This document shows, in pieces, positions 14,506 to 21,958 of a stretch of 23,883 bases of DNA. How positions within the stretch are numbered: position 1 is the first letter of the stretch; each line of letters starts with the position of its first letter. The position numbers and the translations under genes were made by a program. Source of the stretch: AG1 sp035559775. Lineage in GTDB: Archaea; Thermoproteota; Thermoprotei_A; Sulfolobales; AG1. The notes below the pieces were generated by a model that was given only the letters and a program-made list of their open reading frames with translations, had not been told where the DNA came from and did no database searches. The stretch spans positions 1 through 23,883 of the forward strand of contig DATMAU010000047.1 in NCBI GenBank assembly GCA_035559775.1, written 5' to 3'.

Positions 14506-17067
14506 ATGGTGTTTTGTTTGGTAACGAGACCTGAAGAGTTCTTCGGCTTCAAGATAGGTGAGGATAGGAAGCTGGCTAGGTGGGATAGAATTGTTGAGTA
14601 CTACTATAGAGTGGCATCTGAGAGTAACAGGGTTAAGGTTATAGAGATGGGCAAGACTCCGGGGGGTAATAGCTTTATAGTGGCCTTCATATCATCGCCA
14701 GAGAACATGGAGAGGCTGGAGAGGATAAGGGAGATCTCGTGCAAGCTGGCTAACCCTGATAAACCTCTAGATCGTGATGAGCTTGAGAGACTCGTCAGCG
14801 AGGGGAGGGCTGTTGTTGTTATAACCAATAGTATTCATGCTACAGAGGTTGGGGGTACTCAGAGTAGTATTGAGCTCCTCTACAGGCTAGCCTCTTCTAA
14901 TGATGAGGAGACCCTCAAGATCCTTGAAAACGTTGTTGTAATACTATTCCCATCCTTCAACCCGGATGGGCAGGTCATGGTTGTTGATTACTATAACAAA
15001 TACCTAGGGACGGAGTATGAGGGGACACCGCTACCATGGCTTTATCATACATACTGTGGGCATGATAATAATAGAGATGCCTATATGCTCAACCTTGTCG
15101 AGAGCAGGTTCTTCGCAAAGATAGCATATCACGATTGGTGTCCCCAAGTATATATAGATCACCACCACATGGGTAGCTATGGAGCAAGGTTTTTCCTCTC
15201 ACCAGAGATGGACCCCATATACCCAGACGTTGACCCAATAACCTGGAGGGAGACACAGTTCCTCGGAACATATGCTGCTACAAGGCTTGAGATGGAGGGT
15301 ATAAGGGGTGTTGAGACAGGAGCCCCCTTCACGCCGGACTTTGTCTCAGCATTCCAGACCATAGCTTATTTCATGAACATAGTTGGGATCCTCACAGAAT
15401 CCGCTTCGGCTAGGATAGCAACACCGATCTATATACATCCGCACCAGCTAAGGGGCTATGGGAGGGGTAGATTTGTTGACAGGCCTTATATGAACTATCC
15501 AAACCCATGGCCTGGTGGGTGGTGGAGGCTTAGCGATATTGTTAGACAGCAGCTCTTATCATCGATAGCTATTCTCTATGCTGTTGCGATCAATAGGGAG
15601 ATGTTTCTGAGGAACGCCTATCTAAAGGCTGTGAGGAATATTGAGAGAGGTCTTAGAGAGCCTCCATACGGCTTCATAATACCAGAGGGTGGGCATGATC
15701 CCCTAACAACTCTGAAGCTGATAGATCTCTTGCTAAAGCTCGGTGTGAAGATCTATAGGGTGCTTGAGCCTATCAAAGCCGGCTCTGTAATATATCCCGA
15801 GGGCAGCTATCTAGTCCCCCTCTCACAGCCGAGAAGACCTCTGGTTAAGAGGCTTCTTGAGAGATACCTATACCCAGATATAGATGTTACTAGGGATAAG
15901 GATGGGAAGCCTGTAAGACCGTATGACATAGCTACAGATACTGTTGCCGACTTTATGGGAGTTACAGCTATAGAGGTTGTCGAGCCCATAAATGCTAAGA
16001 TGGTTCAGATATCATCGATAACCCTACCAGCTGTTAGGCTTGAGAGGGCCCGTGGATATGTTATAGATCCAAGGCTTAACGACTCCTATAGGGTTGTTAA
16101 CAGGCTCTTAACAGCTGGTGTAAAGGTCTGGAGGTTTAGGGATAGGATCGAGGCTGGGGGTGTGGAGATACCCCCAGGGGCGTTCTATATAGAGGATTCT
16201 GGGAACACCTACGATCTCCTATTAGAGGCTGCCTCACAGGTTGGTGTTCAGCCAATAGCTGTTAACAGGGATCTTCTCACAAGCTATCCAAACCACTATG
16301 AGGTGAGGCACCTGAGGATAGGTATCTATCAGAGATACTATGGGGGCAACATGGAGGAGGGGTGGACTAGATATGTTCTCGACAACTACGGCTACCAATA
16401 CACGATCATAAGGGATGATGTTATAAAGAGTGGAAAGCTGAGAGAATATGTAGACACAATCATATTCCCAGACGACGCATTACCAATGATGACCGGTGAG
16501 AATATAGAGGAGGAGATGAGCAAGAGGTTAAAGAGACCATTCAAGCTTCCACCCTACCCGCCGGAGTATAGGAGTGGTTTTGGTAAGGAGGGGATCCAGA
16601 GGCTTAAGGAGTTTGTGGAGAGCGGTGGTGAGATAATAATGATGGGCGGTGCTGTCGAGCTCGCCTACAAGGGTCTTGGACTCTCGGTAAGAGATCTAAC
16701 CGAGGAGATAACGGATACAAGGCAGTTCTTCTGCCCGGGATCCATGCTCAGAGCAGTCGTTGATACCGAGCACCCGCTGGGCTATGGCATGCCGAGGATA
16801 GCCTATATAATGCTTGTTGACAAGCCCGTGCTAGAGATCATACCATCCCATAATAACGAAGACTATGTATCCGTTGTAACCTATCCCGAGAAGGATATAC
16901 TGAGGAGCGGGTGGCTCATAGGGGAGAATATACTTAGTAGGAAACCAGCCCTCATAGAGGCTAGGGTTGGTAAGGGTAGGGCTCTACTCTATGGGTTCAG
17001 ACCCATATTCAGAGCCCAGACCCATGGCACGTTCAAGCTGTTCTTCAACGCGCTCTACTCTAGATAG
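14506..17067 (+). CDS. M14-family zinc carboxypeptidase-like protein with C-terminal GATase-like domain
   Basis: Metallopeptidase of the carboxypeptidase A (M14) type. Zinc ligands are visible as SIHATEVGG (His111, Glu114) and DHHHMGS (His219-221 cluster). The substrate-binding NNRD sits at 188-191, and ILTES places a candidate catalytic glutamate at about 298. The rest is much longer than a plain M14 domain (853 aa). Residues about 590-850 contain strands and a GLGKEG-like segment, DTIIFPDDALPM and GGEIIMMGGAVEL, resembling a class I glutamine-amidotransferase/ThuA-like fold. There is no signal peptide, so a cytoplasmic role is likely. The start could be ATG 14506 or TTG 14518; two TATA boxes fit one each. 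The natural substrate is unknown. Confidence 0.8.
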   Translation: MVFCLVTRPEEFFGFKIGEDRKLARWDRIVEYYYRVASESNRVKVIEMGKTPGGNSFIVAFISSPENMERLERIREISCKLANPDKPLDRDELERLVSEGRAVVVITNSIHATEVGGTQSSIELLYRLASSNDEETLKILENVVVILFPSFNPDGQVMVVDYYNKYLGTEYEGTPLPWLYHTYCGHDNNRDAYMLNLVESRFFAKIAYHDWCPQVYIDHHHMGSYGARFFLSPEMDPIYPDVDPITWRETQFLGTYAATRLEMEGIRGVETGAPFTPDFVSAFQTIAYFMNIVGILTESASARIATPIYIHPHQLRGYGRGRFVDRPYMNYPNPWPGGWWRLSDIVRQQLLSSIAILYAVAINREMFLRNAYLKAVRNIERGLREPPYGFIIPEGGHDPLTTLKLIDLLLKLGVKIYRVLEPIKAGSVIYPEGSYLVPLSQPRRPLVKRLLERYLYPDIDVTRDKDGKPVRPYDIATDTVADFMGVTAIEVVEPINAKMVQISSITLPAVRLERARGYVIDPRLNDSYRVVNRLLTAGVKVWRFRDRIEAGGVEIPPGAFYIEDSGNTYDLLLEAASQVGVQPIAVNRDLLTSYPNHYEVRHLRIGIYQRYYGGNMEEGWTRYVLDNYGYQYTIIRDDVIKSGKLREYVDTIIFPDDALPMMTGENIEEEMSKRLKRPFKLPPYPPEYRSGFGKEGIQRLKEFVESGGEIIMMGGAVELAYKGLGLSVRDLTEEITDTRQFFCPGSMLRAVVDTEHPLGYGMPRIAYIMLVDKPVLEIIPSHNNEDYVSVVTYPEKDILRSGWLIGENILSRKPALIEARVGKGRALLYGFRPIFRAQTHGTFKLFFNALYSR

Positions 17068-17069
17068 AC

Positions 17070-17120
17070 AAGATCTTTGATCTCTACTTTTTATTTTTGG
17101 CTTTTTAAGCCTGGTTTTAT
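17070..17120. terminator. T-rich region between convergent genes
   Basis: AAGATCTTTGATCTC is a small inverted repeat followed by T-runs (TTTTTATTTTT) and GGCTTTTTAAGCC. It lies between the M14 gene (plus) and the RHH gene (minus), so it probably ends the plus-strand transcript and may act in both directions. Confidence 0.45.
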
Positions 17121-17130
17121 GCCTTTGGTG

Positions 17131-17691
17131 CTACCTTCTCCCCCTCTGCCTCTCGATCTCATCCTGGGCTTTTCTCCTCAGCTCTTCTTTAAGCTCTTTT
17201 GGCATCTCTATAATTGCTGTTGCTCCGTGCTCTTCGATCGGTAGTCCTGAGCCCTCGGCCATGCCTTTCAAGATCTCCGCCATTATTGTTTTCTGGGCGT
17301 CTCCATCACCGACCCCTCCCGTATTAACTATAGTTATCCTGTCATCATGGGTAATCGCTATTTTATGCATAAGCCCTAGATACTCTATCACGGAGTATAC
17401 GTCACCGCCTATCTCCTTTATAGCCTCTCCTAGTCTCCTTCCATAAGCCCTCGGATCCTTATTGACATTTATATCAGATGGTACATAGCAGAAGTTAAAC
17501 ATTTCCAAAAGAACCTGGATCCTTTTCTCCTTAAGAGCTCTTGGAGCATAGTAACCGATTCTCTCAAGCTCTATAGCTTCTGATAATAGCTTCCTAAGAT
17601 ATGGTGATAAGCCCATGCCCCTCTTTCTCGTCACCTCTTTCAGCTTCTCCATAAGGTCTCTGTCAAGCCCCACAGTTCTCCTACTCGGCAA
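17131..17691 (-). CDS. Ribbon-helix-helix protein, downstream partner of an RHH pair
   Basis: Not a named family to me. Residues 4-37 read as a ribbon-helix-helix DNA-binding domain: strand RRTVGLD, helix LMEKLKEVTRKRG, turn GLSP, helix YLRKLLSEAIEL. The remaining about 145 residues form an alpha/beta domain with RITIVNTGGVGDGDAQKTIM and ending in charged helices. It starts with TTG inside the upstream gene (11-bp overlap); GTG 17673 with AGGAG upstream is an alternative that would remove part of the ribbon strand. The same layout appears in the overlapping upstream gene, so the pair is probably paralogous and may form a heterodimer. Confidence 0.75.
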   Translation of the reverse strand: MPSRRTVGLDRDLMEKLKEVTRKRGMGLSPYLRKLLSEAIELERIGYYAPRALKEKRIQVLLEMFNFCYVPSDINVNKDPRAYGRRLGEAIKEIGGDVYSVIEYLGLMHKIAITHDDRITIVNTGGVGDGDAQKTIMAEILKGMAEGSGLPIEEHGATAIIEMPKELKEELRRKAQDEIERQRGRR

Positions 17692-18286
17692 TGCTTATCA
17701 CCATCGATATAACTCCGTTTGAGTTTGATAAGCTCGATATACTACCTCCCATCGAGGCTACTATGTTTTTCACAATGGTCTCTAGGATCGCTGAGAGTCT
17801 CTCTGAGGATATGTTGAGAGGTGGTGATACAACCAGCTTAAACTTTCCGGGGTTATTCTCTATCCTTGTTATATGTATATCTATGTTTGGTAACCATATC
17901 TGGAGTGCTACTTGGATATCATCTATATTAGCTCCCCTCTTAGCCTTGGCAACAACACCATACCATGATGCTGCCTTACCCAGCTCCTCCACGATCTCTT
18001 TAAAATCGCTCTCAGGCACTGTCTCGAGGATCTTTTTCACAATGCTTTGCGGTAGCATTACACATCCTATTCTTCTGAGATCCTCTAGCGCGTCGAGCAT
18101 GTGGATCGCTTCTAGGAGGTCTGGCCTATACCTCATATACCCTACAACAGTGGCTAGGATCTTCTCTACGAGATCTCTGACAGGTATGCCGCTCCTCTCA
18201 GAGATCCTCATAGCCTCCCTTAATATACTATCGGAAACCGGTACGAATCTCTTCGATGTTGATGACAAGGCTCCCTTTATAATCAA
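17681..18286 (-). CDS. Ribbon-helix-helix-like protein, upstream partner of the pair
   Basis: 201 aa. Residues about 12-48 resemble an RHH domain: strand KRFVPVS, helix SILREAMRISERSG, turn IPV, helix RDLVEKILATVV. The C-terminal part (about 145-200) has KFKLVVSPPLNISSERLSAI and ends GVISMVIS, matching in pattern the ITIVNTGG...IIEM region of the downstream partner. No catalytic motif is seen. It starts with TTG at 18286. Upstream lies a TATA-like site and a perfect 16-bp palindrome (18303-18318) placed where an autoregulatory repressor would block transcription. It diverges from the Orc1/Cdc6 gene. Confidence 0.7.
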   Translation of the reverse strand: MIIKGALSSTSKRFVPVSDSILREAMRISERSGIPVRDLVEKILATVVGYMRYRPDLLEAIHMLDALEDLRRIGCVMLPQSIVKKILETVPESDFKEIVEELGKAASWYGVVAKAKRGANIDDIQVALQIWLPNIDIHITRIENNPGKFKLVVSPPLNISSERLSAILETIVKNIVASMGGSISSLSNSNGVISMVISIAE

Positions 18287-18302
18287 ATATGCTGCCTAAA
18301 AA

Positions 18303-18324
18303 CTCTTTTGTGCACAAAAGTATA
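18303..18324 (-). promoter_or_regulatory. 16-bp palindromic operator candidate for the RHH pair
   Basis: CTTTTGTGCACAAAAG (18303-18318) is a perfect palindrome. It lies 17 bp upstream of the TTG at 18286 and partly overlaps a minus-strand TATA-like site (about 18316-18323). RHH proteins bind two-fold symmetric operators, so autoregulation is a reasonable inference. Confidence 0.55.
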
Positions 18325-18344
18325 CATGGATCTGTCTGGGTATT

Positions 18345-18437
18345 CGTATTACCTCGAGGTGTTGGTCAGACTCTATTCAGGATCGGTGGGGGTCGCTATG
18401 TTAAGAGCCTCTGTATTGTGGTAATACGTTACATATA
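18345..18437 (+). promoter_or_regulatory. Inverted repeat and TATA-like site upstream of the Orc1/Cdc6 gene
   Basis: CGTATTACC (18345-18353) and GGTAATACG (18420-18428) form a perfect 9-bp inverted repeat 66 bp apart, with a G-run GGTGGGGGTC (about 18386-18395) between them. A TATA-like CATATA (18432-18437) lies just before the TTG at 18451. It could be an initiator-binding or regulatory region; no standard ORB consensus is clearly present. Confidence 0.4.
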
Positions 18438-18450
18438 GTGGACGAAAGTT

Positions 18451-19749
18451 TTGGTCACCCATGTAGAATATATACCTTCACACGATCCCCTACTAGGGGC
18501 TTCTCTGGAGAGTGCTAGGAGAATAATGGAGGAGGCTTTTATAAAACCATCGGTGTTTAAGAGGAAAGAGGCTCTCTACCCCGAATATGTACCCCCAAGC
18601 CTACCCCATAGAGAGAATCATTTGAGAAGGCTTGCCGAGATCTTCAGACCCCTGATAGTCAATCCAGGCGAGGCTAGTATAAAGGCCGTCGTTGTGGGCG
18701 GTGTGGGGACTGGGAAGACAGTGACTACAAGGGTTTTTGGTACAGAGCTTAGGTCTATAGCTAGGAGGAGGGGTGTTGATGTGAGATATGTTCATATAAA
18801 CTGTCATAGAGATAGAACTCTCTACGAGGTCGTGTCCGAGATCGCTAGGCAGGCTGATGTCCCCATATCCCAGAGGGGTTTCTCGCCCCACGAGATCTTT
18901 GGCTATGTCCATCAATACATAGATAGGCAGAGATCGTTTCTCCTAATAACCCTGGACGAGTTCGACTACTTCGTAGACGCTGCTGGGAGCGATGCTGTCT
19001 ACTTCCTAATGAGGGTTTATGATGAGCATCCAGAGCTTACCAAGAGGATCAACTATATATTGATTATGAGGAGCCTCTCAGGACTCTCTAAAGTGGATTC
19101 TGCCACATATAGCTATGTTACGAGATATATAGTTAGTTTCGAGCCATATAGATCTAGAGAGCTTAGAGATATACTGAGACAGAGGAGGGACGAGGCATTC
19201 CACCCAGGGACTGTGGGTGATGATGTCATAGACTATATAGCGGATCTTGAGGGAAGCGATAAGGGCGGCTCAGGAAATGCTAGGGCCGCTATAGAGACCC
19301 TCCTCCTAGCTGGCGAGGCAGCGGATTCCGAGGGATCCCAGGTTGTCAGTGTTGAGCATGTTAGGAGGGCTAGGGGTTATGTGGCGCCGGACGTTGTTAC
19401 GATCTCGGACTCTCTGCAATACCTAAGCCTCCACGAGCTCTTGGTGCTCAAGGCGCTTATAAGAAGTCTGAGGAGATCCCAAGCACCATATGTAACCATG
19501 GGCTCTGTTGAGGGTGAGTATAGAGATATATGCAGGCTCTATGATGAGAAGCCTAGGAGACATACACAGCTATACGAGTATGTTGTTAATATGAGGAGAA
19601 TGGGTATTGTTGAGGCCAAGCCTAGTGGTAAGGGTATGAGGGGGAGGACAACATTGATAGGGATTGGAGGCGCCCCCCTAGACCCCCTCGAGAAGAGGGT
19701 TGATGAGCTTATAAAGGTGAGGCTCAGTGGTAGGGGGCAGCGAGCTTGA
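18451..19749 (+). CDS. Orc1/Cdc6-family AAA ATPase (divergent replication initiator)
   Basis: Archaeal replication initiator family, expected to bind origin DNA and help load MCM. The N-terminus contains the family segment LYPEYVPPSLPHRENHL (42-58). Walker A is GGVGTGKT (83-90), Walker B LLITLDEFD (164-172), and a sensor-2-like GNAR is at 275-278. The usual sensor-1 'SND' asparagine is replaced: the strand reads NYILIMRSLSGLSK (201-214). A C-terminal winged helix (about 325-420) follows. TTG 18451 is the only good start. Length is 432 aa. The stop overlaps the next HTH gene by 23 bases. The divergence suggests a secondary Orc paralogue or one on an integrated element. Confidence 0.88.
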   Translation: MVTHVEYIPSHDPLLGASLESARRIMEEAFIKPSVFKRKEALYPEYVPPSLPHRENHLRRLAEIFRPLIVNPGEASIKAVVVGGVGTGKTVTTRVFGTELRSIARRRGVDVRYVHINCHRDRTLYEVVSEIARQADVPISQRGFSPHEIFGYVHQYIDRQRSFLLITLDEFDYFVDAAGSDAVYFLMRVYDEHPELTKRINYILIMRSLSGLSKVDSATYSYVTRYIVSFEPYRSRELRDILRQRRDEAFHPGTVGDDVIDYIADLEGSDKGGSGNARAAIETLLLAGEAADSEGSQVVSVEHVRRARGYVAPDVVTISDSLQYLSLHELLVLKALIRSLRRSQAPYVTMGSVEGEYRDICRLYDEKPRRHTQLYEYVVNMRRMGIVEAKPSGKGMRGRTTLIGIGGAPLDPLEKRVDELIKVRLSGRGQRA

Positions 19750-20005
19750 AGAGATCCTTGGGAGCAGGGCTAGGGTGAGGATCCTGGGGTATTTATTAAG
19801 GGTTGGTGAGTCGAATATAACAAGGATCTCGAGGGAGACGGGGGTTCATCACAGCGTGGCTAGGAGATATCTAGAGGAGCTCTCGAGACTGGGAATGGTT
19901 GAGGAGATAAGCATGGGGAGGATGAGAATATATAGGGTTGTGTGGAGTAATATACGGGTAAGGCTTCTGAAAAGCCTAATAGAATCAGTAGAACCAGGTG
20001 AATAG
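19727..20005 (+). CDS. Winged helix-turn-helix transcription regulator (ArsR-like)
   Basis: 92-residue DNA-binding protein: GSRARVRILGYLLRVG (helix 1), SNITRISRETGVHHS (helix 2-turn), VARRYLEELSRLGMVEE (recognition helix), and the wing ISMGRMRIYRVV. This is the ArsR/MarR-type order. It starts with GTG inside the Orc1/Cdc6 gene, 4-5 bases after GGTGAGG (19716-19722), so it is translationally coupled to the initiator. The moaC ATG follows its stop by one base. Confidence 0.8.
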   Translation: MVGGSELEEILGSRARVRILGYLLRVGESNITRISRETGVHHSVARRYLEELSRLGMVEEISMGRMRIYRVVWSNIRVRLLKSLIESVEPGE

Positions 20006-20006
20006 A

Positions 20007-20462
20007 ATGAGCATGGTCGATATAACAGCCAAGACAGAGGTCTATAGAGAAGCAGAAGCCGTGGGGAGAATAAGGCTGAGAAGAGAAACAATAGAGAGGA
20101 TAAAGAGGGGGGAGATAAGGAAAGGAGATGTGATAACAATAGCAAGGACAGCAGGAATACTGGCAGCAAAAAGAACACCAGAGATAATACCACTAACACA
20201 CCAGATACCACTAACCTCGGTAAGCATAGACATAGAGATCAGAGAGACAGAGATAGAAGCAAGAGCAAGGGTAAAAACAACATACAAAACAGGAGTAGAG
20301 ATAGAAGCACTAACAGCGATAGCAACAACACTAATAACAATATGGGACATGGTTAAAGAATACGAGAAAGACGAAGAAGGACGATACCCACAGACAGCGA
20401 TAGAGGAAATTAGGATAGTGAGGAAGATCAAGAACACAAATAATCCCTCTCCACACGGTTAA
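20007..20462 (+). CDS. moaC: Cyclic pyranopterin monophosphate synthase MoaC
   Basis: Second step of molybdenum/tungsten cofactor biosynthesis: converts the MoaA product to cyclic pyranopterin monophosphate. Family motifs are KGDVITIARTAGILAAKRTP, the active-site region IIPLTHQIPLTSV (Cys/Pro of the bacterial LCHP form replaced by Thr and Gln), GVEIEALTAIATTLITIWDM and a C-terminal IEEIRIVRK strand. ATG 20007 is used with GGTGA (19997-20001); it gives MSMVDITAKTEV, the family N-terminus. Length is 151 aa. The coding strand is very T-poor (27 T in 20101-20340), unlike neighbouring genes. Its coupling to an HTH and an Orc1/Cdc6 gene is unusual. Confidence 0.9.
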   Translation: MSMVDITAKTEVYREAEAVGRIRLRRETIERIKRGEIRKGDVITIARTAGILAAKRTPEIIPLTHQIPLTSVSIDIEIRETEIEARARVKTTYKTGVEIEALTAIATTLITIWDMVKEYEKDEEGRYPQTAIEEIRIVRKIKNTNNPSPHG

Positions 20463-20505
20463 TCTAAACAATAACAAAGTCTAATTCACAACTACGGTGA
20501 TATAG

Positions 20506-20616
20506 ATGAAAGTAATAGAAATAGAAAAAGTAGTTGTTTCAAAAAGAATTAAGAGCATAGAGAAGATATACAAGTTAAAAGGGTTCAACGATCCTAATAA
20601 CTGGACCATGTTCTAA
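20506..20616 (+). CDS. Small 36-residue ORF after moaC
   Basis: An ATG at 20506 is preceded by GGTGA (20496-20500) at the spacing seen for real genes here. It encodes 36 residues, basic and helical at first (KVIEIEKVVVSKRIKSIEKI) and ending DPNNWTMF. No homologue is recognised. It shares moaC's A-rich, T-poor composition at its start. It could be a genuine microprotein or the surviving 5' end of a truncated gene; the convergent neighbour begins 11 bp later. Confidence 0.4.
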   Translation: MKVIEIEKVVVSKRIKSIEKIYKLKGFNDPNNWTMF

Positions 20617-20626
20617 GCCGTGAGAA

Positions 20627-21841
20627 CTATTTTAATTCCTCCTGTATATGCTGTATATACACGGGGATAAGTTCTTTAGGGATCCTTTCTGGTTTAAAGT
20701 ATTTCTTAATTATCTTCGGGGCAATCCTAGGCGCCATTTCAACAGCCTCGTCAAGCCCAAACCATCTCTTCGAGCTCTCATCGTATGTTGCGAAGGATAG
20801 TGTCCTTCTATTATGGAAGTTTGGAGAGTCTGTTCTTTGGAATGTGAATATGTATTTCTCTATATCAATGTTATAAGTGTTCAGGATCTCTGTTACTACT
20901 GGTAGATCTTCTTCTCTGCAGAAGAACTGGAGAAAGCACTTGTTCCTCTTACCACGATCGCAAGTTGCAGCTGCATATGGTGTTCTGCTTAGTCTGTATG
21001 CTAGTCCTAGGGCGTCTCTTCCACTGATTATTGCCACCAGTATAGTGTTAACTATCTCTGGGTTTGGTGGTCTTTTTAGATAGACTCCTAGGTAGTATCT
21101 ATCCTTTATATGTCTCTTGAAGTGTTTCTCAAGCACGTCTTCGTGGAATTTTAGGGCGCCGATTTTTCTATATGTCCATACTGGTGTTACTAGGTATTTT
21201 GCTTCTAGGTATGACATTATTATCACGTCTATTATATCTATGGGATCTTTTCTCTTCCTCACAAACTCTGCTGGTTCTACGGGTTCTTTCACCTCTAGTT
21301 CTTTGAGTATCATGTCCTTTGCATCGGTCATGGTTATCAAGACTCCTTTGTTGAAGTAGCTGCTGAATCTTCGTGGTTTTGTGTAGAATGTATGCCTGAA
21401 TCTATAGACATCTATGCCTTTCTTTGGATCTAATGCTGGGTGTTTTTCGAGGAGTGATATGATGCTGTTTATAGAGCTTCTGGCCGGTATTGTGTATGTT
21501 ATTATAAGGGTCTTTTTAGGTACGTGCTGGATCCCCACGTATCTTAGCCAGACGTTATATGGTAGTGATGATACTATTCCCCAGAACTCCTGCTCACTCT
21601 TGGGTATCTCCTTGAGTGTTGCTATGATAGTATATCTATCTAGGTTCATTAGATAGGGGCTAAACCCCATTCCAAGAAAGTCCCTCTCAATTACCCTTCT
21701 CACAACCAGGTCGAGGGCTACATAGTGTTTACCAATACCTAGTGCTAGGTTTTTCATCTCATCGAAATATGCAGTGTCTATTAAGTACTGGGCAATCGTT
21801 ATCATCTCAGAACCTAGTCTAGCGCTACCTTTCGTTGCCAT
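20627..21841 (-). CDS. Unrecognised protein with apparent tandem Lrp-like layout
   Basis: 404 aa, no named family recognised. Residues about 30-135 read like a helix-turn-helix then an alpha/beta RAM-like segment (GFSPYLMNLDRYTIIATL...LRYVGIQHVPKKTLIITYTI). Residues about 200-320 repeat the plan: IDIIDVIIMSYLEAKYL, TYRKIG and VLEKHFKRHIK as an HTH, then YYLGVYLKRPPNPEIVNTIL and KCFLQFFCREEDLPVVTEIL. This would be two HTH-RAM units in one chain, so a transcription regulator is inferred. Start is ATG 21841. AT-rich sequence 20-35 bp upstream contains a TATA-like site. The tail converges on the 36-residue ORF. Confidence 0.6.
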   Translation of the reverse strand: MATKGSARLGSEMITIAQYLIDTAYFDEMKNLALGIGKHYVALDLVVRRVIERDFLGMGFSPYLMNLDRYTIIATLKEIPKSEQEFWGIVSSLPYNVWLRYVGIQHVPKKTLIITYTIPARSSINSIISLLEKHPALDPKKGIDVYRFRHTFYTKPRRFSSYFNKGVLITMTDAKDMILKELEVKEPVEPAEFVRKRKDPIDIIDVIIMSYLEAKYLVTPVWTYRKIGALKFHEDVLEKHFKRHIKDRYYLGVYLKRPPNPEIVNTILVAIISGRDALGLAYRLSRTPYAAATCDRGKRNKCFLQFFCREEDLPVVTEILNTYNIDIEKYIFTFQRTDSPNFHNRRTLSFATYDESSKRWFGLDEAVEMAPRIAPKIIKKYFKPERIPKELIPVYIQHIQEELK

Positions 21842-21958
21842 GAAACATCATCTATGATTATTTATTCTATAAGATATTAAAAAACGAAAGCCCAGCCACT
21901 CAGTCGATCCATATATTATATTATATAATAGTGTAATGGTGGTCAGCAGCCGGCTACA

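Noticed and set aside
17691..18299. 202-codon plus-strand open frame
   Set aside because: It is the exact antisense of the upstream RHH-like gene. The minus-strand product has a coherent RHH pattern, a partner gene and a promoter, while the plus product is Ser/Ile-rich without motifs.
18438..18452. Mini-ORB origin box (AGTGGACGAAAG)
   Set aside because: It resembles the AGTGGAAACGAAAG-type core but lacks two internal bases and has no G-string beside it.
20042..20437. 131-codon hydrophobic open frame on the minus strand
   Set aside because: It results from the T-poor composition of moaC on the other strand; MoaC motifs show which strand is coding.
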